The notes: generated by a model not told the origin, from the letters alone. A stretch of 64,000 nucleotides of DNA from Paenibacillus sp. FJAT-26967 (GCF_001541095.1 NZ_LMXH01000001.1:2072842-2136841), one strand, 5' to 3'. Shown: positions 26,963-36,163, counted from the first letter of the stretch. Program-made: numbers and translations.

Positions 26963-27529
26963 ATGAATAGGAAGAAGCCGATTATGGTCATTAACAGACA
27001 AGAATTTTATGAAAATGGGATTTATTATACGATTAGATCCGCAGCCGGTAAAGATGCGAAAGAATTGTCGGAATTAAGAGTGCAAATAGATGGGGAAACC
27101 GAAAATTTAGACAGGGAGAGAGGGGAGGCATTCATAGATCCGTCGGGCTTTGAACATATCATTCAAGAAGATTCCGGGAACCGGAGAAGCTTATTTCTAG
27201 TTGCGGTCGCTGAAGGACGGATTGTAGGGTTTTCCAGGTGCGAAGGGAATGATTTGAAAAGGTTCTCTCATAAAGTAGAGTTCGGGGTCTGTGTATCCAA
27301 TGATTATTGGGGATATGGAATCGGGAAAAACCTTTTGAAAGAATCTATTTCCTGGGCGGATTCGAACGGGGTTAAAAAAATTACATTGAACGTTCTGGAA
27401 ACGAACGATAAAGCTATTAAACTATATTCAAAGCTTGGGTTTGAAATAGAAGGTCTCTTAAAAAAAGATAAATTGCTTTCGGACGGGAAATACTATGATA
27501 CCGTGATGATGGGCAGATTTCTTGAATAG
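26963..27529 (+). CDS. GNAT family N-acetyltransferase
   Basis: About 188 residues with a full GNAT fold. The acetyl-CoA loop appears as GVCVSNDYWGYGIGKNLL, followed by a beta strand-helix with NVLETNDKAIKLYSKLGF and the C-terminal YYDTVMMGRFL, the arrangement of RimJ/RimL- or SpeG-like transferases. ATG at 26963 is 9 bases after GGGGGA; ATG at 26954 is an alternative but too close to the ribosome site. The open frame extends back to 26867, but that would overlap the ada start. The substrate is unknown. The lower-GC stretch relative to its neighbours could mean separate ancestry, a weak impression only. Confidence 0.85.
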   Translation: MNRKKPIMVINRQEFYENGIYYTIRSAAGKDAKELSELRVQIDGETENLDRERGEAFIDPSGFEHIIQEDSGNRRSLFLVAVAEGRIVGFSRCEGNDLKRFSHKVEFGVCVSNDYWGYGIGKNLLKESISWADSNGVKKITLNVLETNDKAIKLYSKLGFEIEGLLKKDKLLSDGKYYDTVMMGRFLE

Positions 27530-27610
27530 CGTTCGGATTTAATGGAAGGTTCTTGTATAAAACTCCTTTGCCTAAATCATGCTAACTGCATGTTGGGGGA
27601 GGGAAACATA

Positions 27611-28921
27611 ATGCGCAATAACCGGTTGAACTGGTGGCACTTATCGTTATTCGGGGTGGGCTGTACAATCGGGTCCGGCTTTTTCCTGGGTTCCGGTATT
27701 GCTATTGCCAGAAGCGGCATCGGAGTTTTGGTTATTTTTAGCCTGGCTGCTCTGGCTGCCTTGTTTGTTTATGAAGCACTTGCTCAAATGATGGCTGTTA
27801 ACCCGAGTACGGGCTCGTTCCGTACATATGCCAGGGAAGCCTTCGGGCGTCCGGCCGGCTTCAGTATGGGGTGGATGTACTGGAGCTCGGAGATATTGAT
27901 TCTGGGAAGCACACTGACGGCGCTTGGAATATTCTCGCAAATATGGTTGTCCCAAGCTCCGCTCTGGCTCCTCTCAGCGGGTTACGCGCTGCTTGGCTTG
28001 TTTGTTGTCGTTCTGGGTTCCAAGAGCGTTAACCGCGCCGAGAATTTTTTTGCGATCATTAAGATAGCGGCTGTGATGGCTTTTATCCTCATTGTGGGCA
28101 TGATGATTTGCCGCGGCTCCATAATGACGCAAACCTTTGAAGTCAAGGCTCAGGTTTGGGGGGGCAGCGGACTTCAGGGCGCATGGAAAGGGTTCTTATA
28201 TGCGTTTTATGCGTATGGCGGAATTGAGGTCATGGGATTTATGGGTTCCGGGCTGCGCAGGCCTGAGGATGCACCCAAAGCGGGGCGTGTCATGTTGGCT
28301 TCTGTTACTCTGCTTTACACGCTGTCTCTCGCCCTAGTTCTCTGGATGACTACACCGGATAAAATTACACCTCACAAAGCTCCGATAATTAGTGCGCTGG
28401 AAACAGTGAATGCGGAAGTTTTTGTTCAAATTCTGAATGGTGTTATGATTGTGGCCGGGTTCTCCATCCTGGTTGCCTCGCTATATGCGGTATCAACGAT
28501 GTTGTTGACTCTTGCGCAGGATGGGGACGCACCCAAGCTGCTGGCCGTAACCAAAGGGAAACGGGAATTGCCGCTTTATGCCATTCTGGTAAATACGTCC
28601 GCTTTAAGTATCTCCATTGTGCTGGCCCTGCTGCTGCCCAAACAACTCTACGAACATCTGAGTACGGCTGCGGGCTTAGTTATCCTATACACATGGTTGT
28701 ATATTCTTGCTTCTTATCTGAAATTACTAAAGCCTGGTTATGCGGGGCAAATCAAAACATGGATTGCCATCCTGCTGATTATGACAGCCGTCAGCGGAAC
28801 GCTCGCCGAGAAATCAGGACGACCCGGCTTCTGGTTCAGCCTCCTGCTGGTAAGTGTCATCGGCGCCCTGACCTTCATTATGAAGCGGGTATGGGCACGC
28901 AGAACAACGGAGCGCTCATGA
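27611..28921 (+). CDS. APC-family amino acid permease
   Basis: 436 residues with about 12 transmembrane segments. The first segment carries GVGCTIGSGFFLGSGIAI, the unwound-helix glycine motif of the amino acid-polyamine-organocation superfamily, and the ARSG and STMLLTLAQDGDAPKLL loops fit the AAT/GabP-like branch. ATG at 27611 follows GGGGGAGGGA; the open frame extends upstream to 27542 without a better start. It overlaps the convergent YqcI/YcgG gene by 6 bases at the 3' end, so there is no room for a dedicated terminator. The substrate amino acid cannot be told from sequence. Confidence 0.9.
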   Translation: MRNNRLNWWHLSLFGVGCTIGSGFFLGSGIAIARSGIGVLVIFSLAALAALFVYEALAQMMAVNPSTGSFRTYAREAFGRPAGFSMGWMYWSSEILILGSTLTALGIFSQIWLSQAPLWLLSAGYALLGLFVVVLGSKSVNRAENFFAIIKIAAVMAFILIVGMMICRGSIMTQTFEVKAQVWGGSGLQGAWKGFLYAFYAYGGIEVMGFMGSGLRRPEDAPKAGRVMLASVTLLYTLSLALVLWMTTPDKITPHKAPIISALETVNAEVFVQILNGVMIVAGFSILVASLYAVSTMLLTLAQDGDAPKLLAVTKGKRELPLYAILVNTSALSISIVLALLLPKQLYEHLSTAAGLVILYTWLYILASYLKLLKPGYAGQIKTWIAILLIMTAVSGTLAEKSGRPGFWFSLLLVSVIGALTFIMKRVWARRTTERS

Positions 28922-29683
28922 TTGCGTCTTAGCGTCTTTGGGCTGATTCCAGACATGAGAAAAAGGACACCGCGACGGGCTGCTCTCATCCTCCCTCAGA
29001 AAATATTGCTTCCACTCCAGATTATCTTCTCCTCCGTACCACTTCAAGGAAGGATGAGCGGGTATGCGGTCATAAGCTGAGAGTTTTCCCCGAATCAGCT
29101 TCTTCATCTTGCGTCCGAGCGCCGTCGAATCGTTAAGCTCCTCAAAGACCCAGCGGGGCTGAAAGGCGATCAGGAAGCATGAAGCCCTGCGGCTGAGGCG
29201 GACTTCGTGTGCGGGCGTGGCGCAGAAGGCGAAGTACGGCTCGCCGCCGTAACAAAACTCCCACGTGTGATGTTCTGGATTCGGTGAAATCCCTTCCGGC
29301 CAGGGGGCGTGATCCTTCTCATTCACTTGACGAAGCAGGGACCAGAAGAGTTCTTCGAAGAATTCGACCGTAGCTTTGCGGATAAGCGACTCAGGCGTTT
29401 CGAAGAAGAGAACCAGCGAGGCATACGGTCCTGTATCACGTGAGACCTTATTATACTGCGAGAGAAGCGAGCAAATATCGTCTGCCGCTTCTTTGGAGCG
29501 GGGATCAGCGGCAAAACCGTACCGCAGATTATTCGTGAGATGTCCTTGGCGTCCTGGTATACAAGGATAAGTTTTCCCCGGATCGGCGATTTGGCTGTCA
29601 AAGTCTGAAAATGCCTGCCGCTGCCAGTCTGCCAGCTCCGGCAAATGTTCGTCGAGCCATCTTTTAGTCATTAAGCGAGGCAT
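28916..29683 (-). CDS. YqcI/YcgG family protein
   Basis: 255 residues of the YqcI/YcgG family, whose biochemical role is not established. Recognisable features are YPCIPGRQGH near residue 40, the RKATVEFFEELFWSLL helix, CYGGEPYFAFCATPAH, and the C-terminal HPSLKWYGGEDNLEWKQYFL segment that resembles the conserved family end. The ATG at 29683 is preceded by AGGAGG with 8 bases between; a further upstream ATG at 29704 would place the ribosome site inside the gene. It is probably a single-gene unit. Cytoplasmic, with no signal peptide or membrane segment. Confidence 0.82.
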   Translation of the reverse strand: MPRLMTKRWLDEHLPELADWQRQAFSDFDSQIADPGKTYPCIPGRQGHLTNNLRYGFAADPRSKEAADDICSLLSQYNKVSRDTGPYASLVLFFETPESLIRKATVEFFEELFWSLLRQVNEKDHAPWPEGISPNPEHHTWEFCYGGEPYFAFCATPAHEVRLSRRASCFLIAFQPRWVFEELNDSTALGRKMKKLIRGKLSAYDRIPAHPSLKWYGGEDNLEWKQYFLREDESSPSRCPFSHVWNQPKDAKTQS

Positions 29684-29767
29684 GTATCGAACCTCCTTCT
29701 TCATCTAAAGCATGGTATGCTTGGTGTGAAAAGAGGGTGAATGCCCGGTTTTGCAAAAGAATGACTA

Positions 29768-29814
29768 GTACAAAACAAAGAGGATTGCAGGGAGCAATCC
29801 TCTTTGTTTTGTAC
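29768..29814. terminator. Long perfect hairpin terminator
   Basis: A 21-bp perfect inverted repeat (arms 29768-29788 and 29794-29814) with a 5-base loop. T-rich runs lie inside the outer arms. It is placed to end the LysE-type gene reading leftward and to insulate the YqcI gene. Confidence 0.8.
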
Positions 29815-29871
29815 ATCATCAAATGATCGTCTGGCAGGGACCAACGAGCAAGAAACAAGGAATACATAGAG

Positions 29872-30498
29872 TTACACTGCAAGCAAGCAAACCGCCTGAT
29901 AGCCGAAATATAACCCGAAACCTATTAATGACAAGCCTGAAACCGCGGAAATGTACGGGAGCAGTTTCGGGCTTCCGAAACGATGGATTGAACTTGCAAA
30001 TCCCGCCATTAAGATATCCCATAGCAGGATTCCCGCGAAAATACCCGCGCTGTTAAGCAAGATATTACTCATCCCGAATTGCTGCATGCTGTCCGCCAGG
30101 ATGGATCCGTATATGCCTAGCCAGAATAAAATATTGAGCGGATTCATCAACGCCATTAGAAATCCGGTCCGGAAAGAGCTGCTATGAGCAGGATGGATGC
30201 GGTCCTTGTTACTGTTTGTCACCTTCAAAGACTGCAGCGTTTCGATGCCGGTATAGAGAAGCACGAAACTGCCGAAGAACCAGAGGAACGTTTTCAGAAA
30301 GGGCGTTGTCAGGAAGTGAGCCAGTCCAAAATAGATCAGCAGCATATAAATCAGATCCGCACACATAGCACCAAGTCCAATCAGCCACGCATGTGTGAAA
30401 CCATGCCTGGCACCCCGTTCCAGCTGAGCCGCATTAATCGAACCGATCGGAGCCGACAGTGAGATACCGAGAAAAAAATAGGTCATGAAATGATTCAT
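29872..30498 (-). CDS. LysE-type amino acid exporter
   Basis: 208 residues with six predicted membrane segments. The N-terminus has the family signature SAPIGSINAAQLERGARHG, close to the LysE/RhtB pattern of a P-G-P/P-I-G turn followed by a basic loop. The ATG at 30498 follows GGGGCGG. LysE-superfamily proteins export amino acids or small metabolites across the inner membrane; which one cannot be told. The N-terminal half of the region downstream is bounded by the long hairpin at 29768-29814. The gap to the next gene upstream (DUF1989, same strand) is about 90 bases, so co-transcription is possible. Confidence 0.88.
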   Translation of the reverse strand: MNHFMTYFFLGISLSAPIGSINAAQLERGARHGFTHAWLIGLGAMCADLIYMLLIYFGLAHFLTTPFLKTFLWFFGSFVLLYTGIETLQSLKVTNSNKDRIHPAHSSSFRTGFLMALMNPLNILFWLGIYGSILADSMQQFGMSNILLNSAGIFAGILLWDILMAGFASSIHRFGSPKLLPYISAVSGLSLIGFGLYFGYQAVCLLAV

Positions 30499-30590
30499 CT
30501 ATTCCGCCCCTTGAACAAAAAATTGTACAAGGCATTATATTCGGCGAATCATCGTGTTAGAACGAATCCTTCAATGGGAATCGAGGTTGC

Positions 30591-31178
30591 CTACCGAATT
30601 TCCACCTTGATCGGGGTGCAGTCGTAATTGTTACATTTGCTCTCCGAACAAGGACAAGCCGATATAGCGATAATCAGATCCGTCTCCGCCCGCAGCTCCG
30701 TATAATCTCCTGCTTTGGATAACGGCTTCTCTACCGTAATACGGCCGTCGGGATGGATGACCGTGTTCATGAACAAATTAAACGGATAGTGCTGATCCGG
30801 TGCCGGTATATGATAAGGGGCTAGCGCCGCATTCAAATTCTGATAGCAGCTGGCGTGCGGTGATTTGCCATACAGGACCTCGTACATTTCGGGCCGGCAA
30901 GCGGAATTAATAAAATCATGGCGACCGACCGTATCCGCAACAATGCATAGAAGAGGCTGATATTTGTTGGAGTACAACTGATCGCCTGGACGCACATACA
31001 TTTGGCCCAGTACATCCATAGTGACTCCGGGATCAAGGCGTTCCGTGTAGTCGCGGTCGCTAAAAGCGGCAAAATCAGCCACCTGCATCCCGTCAACATC
31101 CGTAACCCGGACAACCTGTCCCTTTGTGAGCCGGAGTCCCAGACCTTTTGTAGCCGGAATTAACCATTCTTGCGGCAT
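30591..31178 (-). CDS. DUF1989 / urea carboxylase-associated family protein
   Basis: 195 residues of the DUF1989 (urea amidolyase-associated) family. Recognisable blocks are IPATKGLGLRLTKGQVVRVTDV, QVADFAAFS, the NTVIHPDGRITVEKP strand, and the C-terminal cysteine cluster SACPCSESKCNN, suggestive of metal binding. Family members sit beside urea carboxylase or guanidine-handling genes in many bacteria, but none of those genes is visible here; instead a LysE-type exporter follows on the same strand. A GGGAGG lies 13 bases ahead of the ATG, longer than ideal. Function unproven. Confidence 0.82.
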   Translation of the reverse strand: MPQEWLIPATKGLGLRLTKGQVVRVTDVDGMQVADFAAFSDRDYTERLDPGVTMDVLGQMYVRPGDQLYSNKYQPLLCIVADTVGRHDFINSACRPEMYEVLYGKSPHASCYQNLNAALAPYHIPAPDQHYPFNLFMNTVIHPDGRITVEKPLSKAGDYTELRAETDLIIAISACPCSESKCNNYDCTPIKVEIR

Positions 31179-31311
31179 AAGTTTAGACCAACCTCCCGAT
31201 TCTGCTTGTAAGGTAAGTATGTCTCCTGCGGAAGGTGAACATGCATAAATTCCGCTTTATACATCCACATTAAGGAGGTACTATATTCCCCTTTCAAAGG
31301 AGCTTACAACC

Positions 31312-31959
31312 ATGCAGCAGGAGTCACAACAGCAGCCGCAATTCCAAAGTTATCAGCAAAATGGTCCGCAGTTTAATCATGGTACGCATGAATTATTTGA
31401 TTTGCATGAAGTGCTGGCAGGTCAGATCAATGTTCTGGATCAATTTATGCTGTTCCGTACGTTTATTCAGGATCAGAAACTCATAAGTATTCTGGATCGG
31501 CAGTACAATTTTATGCTGGCCCACTATAACATCACTTGCGAAAGCTTCAGAACAGGACAGAAGCCGTTCCAGGAAACGGCTACTTATCTGATCCCGAATA
31601 TGACTCAGCCTGTCTATGGAATGCATCCGGCACCGCCCAAAAAACCGAATCAGTCTCTGGCGGACATTAAAGACGCCGGAATCAGCGCTCATATGCTGGG
31701 TCTGATTAAATCCCATGCTTCCTTGCTGGCGATGGCTACACCGGAAGTAACCAATCCCGTTGTACGCCGGGTGTTGGCTTCACAGATTCAGAATTTCGTA
31801 GAAATGGCTTACGAAATCTTCTTGTACCAGAATCAGCACGGCTACTACCAAGTGCCGCAGCTGGCGGCTCCATTCATGGAGCAGATGCTGGGCGCGTATA
31901 CGCCTGCGACCGGCAGCCCTCAAATGCCCGGTTACAATGGGGGCAAATCGTTCCACTAA
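31312..31959 (+). CDS. Spore coat protein, CotF-like
   Basis: 215 residues. The Gln-rich N-terminus (QQESQQQPQFQSYQQ) leads into a helical ferritin-like core with GTHELFDLHEVLAGQINVLDQ and DRQYNFMLAHYN near residues 25-80, and a second helix pair with LGLIKSHASLLAMATPEVTNP near 125. This pattern matches CotF-like coat proteins of Bacilli, laid on the forespore surface. The C-terminus is rich in Gln, Tyr, Pro and Gly. AGGAG precedes the ATG. It is likely expressed in the mother cell, but no sigma-E or sigma-K promoter was confidently placed. Confidence 0.82.
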   Translation: MQQESQQQPQFQSYQQNGPQFNHGTHELFDLHEVLAGQINVLDQFMLFRTFIQDQKLISILDRQYNFMLAHYNITCESFRTGQKPFQETATYLIPNMTQPVYGMHPAPPKKPNQSLADIKDAGISAHMLGLIKSHASLLAMATPEVTNPVVRRVLASQIQNFVEMAYEIFLYQNQHGYYQVPQLAAPFMEQMLGAYTPATGSPQMPGYNGGKSFH

Positions 31960-31981
31960 CTCAAATTCAACGTAACAAGCA

Positions 31982-32016
31982 GACCCGGTATATTCCCGCA
32001 TGGAAGCTGCCGGGTC
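31982..32016 (+). terminator. Hairpin after the coat gene
   Basis: GACCCGG at 31982 pairs with CCGGGTC ending at 32016, with a short internal TTCC/GGAA pairing. The T-tract is weak, so this is a tentative terminator. Confidence 0.45.
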
Positions 32017-32126
32017 ATGCCTTTGCTTAATACAAATCAGCAGGCGGGTACCCGATCGTCAGATGCTAGAGCTTCAGGCTCTGGGAACAACGTATGCACA
32101 TCATGGACCAACCAGGAGGTATGAAC

Positions 32127-33674
32127 TTGACCAGGAACAATGAAGACTTCACGAGCACCTTGCCGCAGTTTCCCGAATCCTACTGGCTTCACTCTATCCA
32201 TCCCATTCCGGCTTTTCCTAAATTGACGAAAGATTTGAGTATCGATGTTGTCATTGTCGGTGCCGGTATAACGGGGATCACTACTGCTTACCTCATGGCC
32301 AAAAAGGGGCTGAAGGTCGCTGTTCTTAATGCCGGCCGCATAATGGAGGGGACCACAGGATACACGACAGCCAAAATTACCGCCCAGCACGATCTCACCT
32401 ATAGTGAATTTGTATCTCATTTCGGAGAAGAGAAAACCCGGCTATACTATGAGGCCAACGACGAAGCCTTGCAATTCGTAAAAAATACGGTTTCGGAGCT
32501 CGGTATCGATTGCCAATTCACCGAAGAAGATGCCTATGTGTACACAAGCGATGATTCCTATATTAAAAAAATTCAAGACGAGCATAAGGCATATGAGAAA
32601 TTGGGTATCCCGGGTGCTTATGCAGATGCGGCACCTTTGCCTTATGAGACGAAAGCGGCCGTGATTATGAAGAATCAGGCTCAGTTCAACCCGGTTCCTT
32701 TTCTGATCAGGCTTGTCCAAGAAATCGTTGAGATGGGAGGACAGATATTCGAACAGACAACAGTAGTCGGAGCGGATCTGGAGAAGCCGTTAATCGTGAA
32801 GACCAAGCACGGGCCTAAGATAACGTGTCATAACATTGTAAGTGCATCACACTATCCCTTCGTGGATTTCAAGGGATTGTATTTTTCCCGTCTGCATACG
32901 GAGCGGTCATACGTGCTCGCCGCCCGAACAGAGAAGCCTTATCCCGGCGGGATGTACCTCAGTGCGGAAGATCCCAAGCGCTCGCTGCGGTCCGTACTAT
33001 TGAATGGAGAACCGGCCGTGATTATCGGCGGCGAAGGGCATAAGACGGGCCAGGGGTTGTGCACTTTCCAATACTACGAACACCTCCAGAAGTTTGGCGA
33101 AGAGAAGTTCGGGCTGCGGGATATTCTCTATCGGTGGTCGGCGCAGGATATTTACACGCTGGACAAAATGCCCTATATCGGAAAGCAGCTGCCGAACGTT
33201 CCGAATCTTCTCCTTGCAACCGGCTACCGGAAGTGGGGGATGACGAACAGTATCGTGGCGGCAATTCTGAATACGAAGCTTGTAGCGGGAGAGAAGAGCC
33301 CATATGAAGAAGTGTTCAATCCGCAGCGTTTTCACAGTGATCCCGACATCAAGACATTCATGACACAGAATGCTAATGTAGCCATGCAGCTAATCGGCGG
33401 CAAGCTGGAAGAGACCCGGAAGGATGCGGGAGAACTTGCGGCTGACGAAGGTTCAGTCGTACAGCTGAATGGCAAGAGAGCTGGGGCTTACCGGGATTTA
33501 AGCGGGAAGCTCCATATCGTGGATACCACTTGTACTCACATGGGGTGTGAGGTGGAGTGGAATGAGGCGGAGCGGACGTGGGATTGTCCTTGTCATGGTT
33601 CGAGATACTCGTTACAAGGGGACGTTATCGAAGGTCCGGCGAAGAAGGCACTTGCGAAGGTGGATTTGGATTAA
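32127..33674 (+). CDS. FAD-dependent oxidoreductase with C-terminal Rieske domain
   Basis: About 515 residues. The dinucleotide-binding fold VVIVGAGITGITTAYLMAKKG opens a DAO-type FAD oxidoreductase domain (~40-400), with the second FAD contact near YIGKQLPNVPNLLLATGYRKWGMTNS. A Rieske [2Fe-2S] domain ends the protein, with ligands CTHMGCEV and CPCHGSRYS in the last ~60 residues. TTG at 32127 lies 6 bases after AGGAGGT; the ATG at 32121 is only one base from that site, and other in-frame ATGs at 32094 and 32103 lie before it. This fusion is widespread in Bacilli. The substrate is unknown. A terminator follows directly. Confidence 0.88.
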   Translation: MTRNNEDFTSTLPQFPESYWLHSIHPIPAFPKLTKDLSIDVVIVGAGITGITTAYLMAKKGLKVAVLNAGRIMEGTTGYTTAKITAQHDLTYSEFVSHFGEEKTRLYYEANDEALQFVKNTVSELGIDCQFTEEDAYVYTSDDSYIKKIQDEHKAYEKLGIPGAYADAAPLPYETKAAVIMKNQAQFNPVPFLIRLVQEIVEMGGQIFEQTTVVGADLEKPLIVKTKHGPKITCHNIVSASHYPFVDFKGLYFSRLHTERSYVLAARTEKPYPGGMYLSAEDPKRSLRSVLLNGEPAVIIGGEGHKTGQGLCTFQYYEHLQKFGEEKFGLRDILYRWSAQDIYTLDKMPYIGKQLPNVPNLLLATGYRKWGMTNSIVAAILNTKLVAGEKSPYEEVFNPQRFHSDPDIKTFMTQNANVAMQLIGGKLEETRKDAGELAADEGSVVQLNGKRAGAYRDLSGKLHIVDTTCTHMGCEVEWNEAERTWDCPCHGSRYSLQGDVIEGPAKKALAKVDLD

Positions 33675-33694
33675 CTCGGGGATACCTAAGAAAG

Positions 33695-33727
33695 ACAGCA
33701 GTCCTAACTGAACTGCTGTTTTTTTAG
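33695..33727 (+). terminator. Intrinsic terminator after the Rieske oxidoreductase
   Basis: ACAGCAGT pairs with ACTGCTGT around a 9-base loop and is followed by a run of T. An outer ATACCTAA/TTAGGTAT pairing flanks the T-run. Confidence 0.88.
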
Positions 33728-33755
33728 GTATACAAAAGGAAATAATGTTGCCCGA

Positions 33756-33786
33756 AATATAAATAGGTTGTAAACCTATTTATATT
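33756..33786. promoter_or_regulatory. Palindromic operator upstream of the MDR exporter
   Basis: A perfect 14-bp inverted repeat, AATATAAATAGGTT / AACCTATTTATATT, with a 3-base GTA centre. It sits 50 bases ahead of the exporter start, and a MarR-family gene follows the exporter on the same strand, so it is a natural candidate binding site for that regulator. A clear -35/-10 pair was not identified. Confidence 0.65.
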
Positions 33787-33836
33787 GTGATTAAATATTT
33801 AACAGATCTCTATTAAAGATGGAAGTGAGTGGGCCT

Positions 33837-35450
33837 ATGAATGAAATGACGGCTAAACAAAAGGTAGCGATCATGATTGCGCTTATGGCGGCGATGTTTT
33901 TTGCCGCGATTAATCAGACGCTCGTAAGTACGGCTATGCCCCGGATTATTTCGATGCTGGGCGGTATGGATTATTATTCTTGGGTAATCACCATCTACAT
34001 GCTGGCGTCCACCATCTCTACGATTCTAGTCGGCAAACTATCCGATATTTATGGACGTAAACCGTTTTTACTCGGCGGGATTGTCATTTTTATGATCGGA
34101 TCTTTTTTAACCGGCCTATCGACGGACATTTTTCAAATGATTATTTTCCGTGCTATTCAAGGTATCGGAGCAGGTGTTTTGATGTCGGCAACGACTACTG
34201 CCGTAGGTGATTTATTCGCTCCGCGCGAAAGAGCCAAATGGACAGGAGTCATGATGGCTATTTTCGGATTTTCCAGCATACTCGGTCCTACGCTAGGCGG
34301 ATTTTTGATCGATTATATGAATTGGAAATGGCTCTTTTGGATTTTCCTCCCGCTTGGTCTTGTTGCTTTTGTAATGATCTGGCGCATTTTCCCCAAAACA
34401 GGCCGGGTTTCATCTGAGTCCATTGATTTCTGGGGTTCTACAGTGCTGGCAGTGACTATTATCGTTCTGCTGTTAGGATTTTCATGGGCGGGCAATAAAT
34501 ATGCATGGGATTCACCGGAGATTTTAGGTCTCTTTGCAGCTAGTGTAATCGGCATGATTCTTCTGATTTTTATCGAAAGAAAAGCGAAAAGTCCTGTTTT
34601 ACCTTTATCCCTGTTTAAAAATAGTATCGTAACGATTTCTTTCTCTGTTGGATTTCTGATGAATGCCGGTATGATGGGGGCAATGATTTACATGCCATTC
34701 TTTGTACAGGGCGTAGAAGGCTTGACTCCTACACAGTCTGGGCTTGTGAATATCCCTATGTCGCTTACTATGATTATTCTTAGTACCCTGGTGGGACGCT
34801 GGATATCCAAAAGCGGGAAATATAAACGCTTTGCGCTTATTGGCGTAGCGATTATGATCGTCAGTATGATCATGCTGGCGAATATGCATAGTGTTAGCAT
34901 GGCCGTTATAAGCATGGCTGTTTTTGGAATCGGGCTTGGGTTTAGCATGTCCGTCTTCACCCTGACGGTACAAAATGCTCTGCCGCCCAGCCAGATAGGG
35001 GTTGCGACCGCAACTTCCACATTATTCCGTAACTTGGGAGGGACGATCGGTATTGCCGTATTCGGGTCCGTGATGAATTCTGCATTGACACGTAATCTGG
35101 AGAAAGCGATGAGTTCGAATCCGGCTTTAGACTTATCCCGGGTCGATCCTGGAATCACCGCACAATTCACTAAGTTAATGGACCCGAGATCACTGATGAA
35201 TCAGCCTTTGCTGGTGAACATACAGTCCAATCTGCCGAAAGAGGCGCAGCCATTGTTCACTCAATTGCTGGATACTCTTCGTTCTGTGTTAGGAGAGACG
35301 CTGTCAACTGTATTCATTATCGGGGCTTGTTTGATCGGTGTCGGTTTGGTCTTGACTGTTTTCTTGAAGGAGATTCCATTACGCTCGTCCAATGAAAAGC
35401 AGATGAATCATGCAACAAATAAAGCGGTCACGGACCAAGCGGGAATGTGA
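33837..35450 (+). CDS. DHA2-type MDR MFS exporter (EmrB/QacA family)
   Basis: 537 residues with about 14 membrane segments, the length and topology of drug:H+ antiporter-2 transporters. Segment 1 reads FFAAINQTLVSTAMPRI (the D1-like motif region) and the conserved loop-2 motif GKLSDIYGRKP follows segment 2; motif C appears as GFSSILGPTLGG. ATG at 33837 was chosen after GGAAGTGAG; an in-frame ATG at 33819 lies upstream. A perfect 31-base palindrome lies just upstream and a MarR-family regulator just downstream, a common arrangement for drug-inducible efflux. The substrate range is unknown. Confidence 0.9.
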   Translation: MNEMTAKQKVAIMIALMAAMFFAAINQTLVSTAMPRIISMLGGMDYYSWVITIYMLASTISTILVGKLSDIYGRKPFLLGGIVIFMIGSFLTGLSTDIFQMIIFRAIQGIGAGVLMSATTTAVGDLFAPRERAKWTGVMMAIFGFSSILGPTLGGFLIDYMNWKWLFWIFLPLGLVAFVMIWRIFPKTGRVSSESIDFWGSTVLAVTIIVLLLGFSWAGNKYAWDSPEILGLFAASVIGMILLIFIERKAKSPVLPLSLFKNSIVTISFSVGFLMNAGMMGAMIYMPFFVQGVEGLTPTQSGLVNIPMSLTMIILSTLVGRWISKSGKYKRFALIGVAIMIVSMIMLANMHSVSMAVISMAVFGIGLGFSMSVFTLTVQNALPPSQIGVATATSTLFRNLGGTIGIAVFGSVMNSALTRNLEKAMSSNPALDLSRVDPGITAQFTKLMDPRSLMNQPLLVNIQSNLPKEAQPLFTQLLDTLRSVLGETLSTVFIIGACLIGVGLVLTVFLKEIPLRSSNEKQMNHATNKAVTDQAGM

Positions 35451-35606
35451 TCTGCCGTTATAGGATTTTAATTAAAAATTTTCATAGGGTCCGTTTTTTA
35501 GTACACTATTATTAGATAAGTCATTCAGTTGTCTCCCATTGGAAAAGCTGAATCTTTTAGATAAACGGACAGGCAATTTCGGCATAGAAATGAGGTGAAA
35601 CTTGTC

Positions 35607-36065
35607 TTGAATGAAGATAGGTCCTCTCTTGTAAAAGAAATGATTGAAACCTTCACACTTTTCGCCAAAGCAGAATGGCGCAAACAATCCGTCTCAGGCA
35701 TTAAATCAAGTGAAGTCCGGGTGCTGCTATGTCTCAAAATGCTAAACGAAGAAAATGATCATGGCGTCAATATTTCGGATATTAGCAAACGATTATCTGT
35801 AACTTCACCGACTATCACTCAAATGATTAAAAGTCTGATCAACGGGGGGTACGTCGAACGTTACAATGACGCAAAGGACAAGCGGATTACCCTGCTCCGG
35901 CTGACGGATAAAGGGGCGGAGGCTGCGATGAAGGCTTCCGAGCGATATTTGCTCTATTTCTCCAGTCTCATCGAAAGGCTCGGGGAGGAGCAAAGTAAGA
36001 CCCTCATTTATCTGCTTAATGAGATGTACAGCCACTCACAGGAAATTCGGAACGCTGATGACTAG
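35607..36065 (+). CDS. MarR-family transcriptional regulator
   Basis: About 152 residues with a winged helix: the recognition helix region is NISDISKRLSVTSPTITQMIKSLINGG near residues 55-85, followed by the wing with DAKDKRITLLRLTDKG. TTG at 35607 is 9 bases after GAGGTG; a GTG at 35595 has no ribosome site of its own. It follows the MDR exporter by 156 bases on the same strand and probably represses it through the palindrome at 33756-33786. Acting as a dimer on a symmetric site would fit that inverted repeat. The inducing ligand is unknown. Confidence 0.85.
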   Translation: MNEDRSSLVKEMIETFTLFAKAEWRKQSVSGIKSSEVRVLLCLKMLNEENDHGVNISDISKRLSVTSPTITQMIKSLINGGYVERYNDAKDKRITLLRLTDKGAEAAMKASERYLLYFSSLIERLGEEQSKTLIYLLNEMYSHSQEIRNADD

Positions 36066-36163
36066 TTTGTTGGAAAGCGCATAAAGGCCATTCTTTAAGG
36101 AGGGTCTTTTTGTGTTGAGAGACAGTATACGTCAAGGTCACGTTTAAAGAAGGGGGATTGTTC

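Noticed and set aside
32127-33674. The FAD oxidoreductase-Rieske fusion as a novel architecture
   Set aside because: This fusion is already common in Bacilli and needs no special explanation.
33837-36065. Drug-resistance mobile element carrying the MDR-MarR pair
   Set aside because: No transposase, integrase, terminal repeats or target duplication seen around it.
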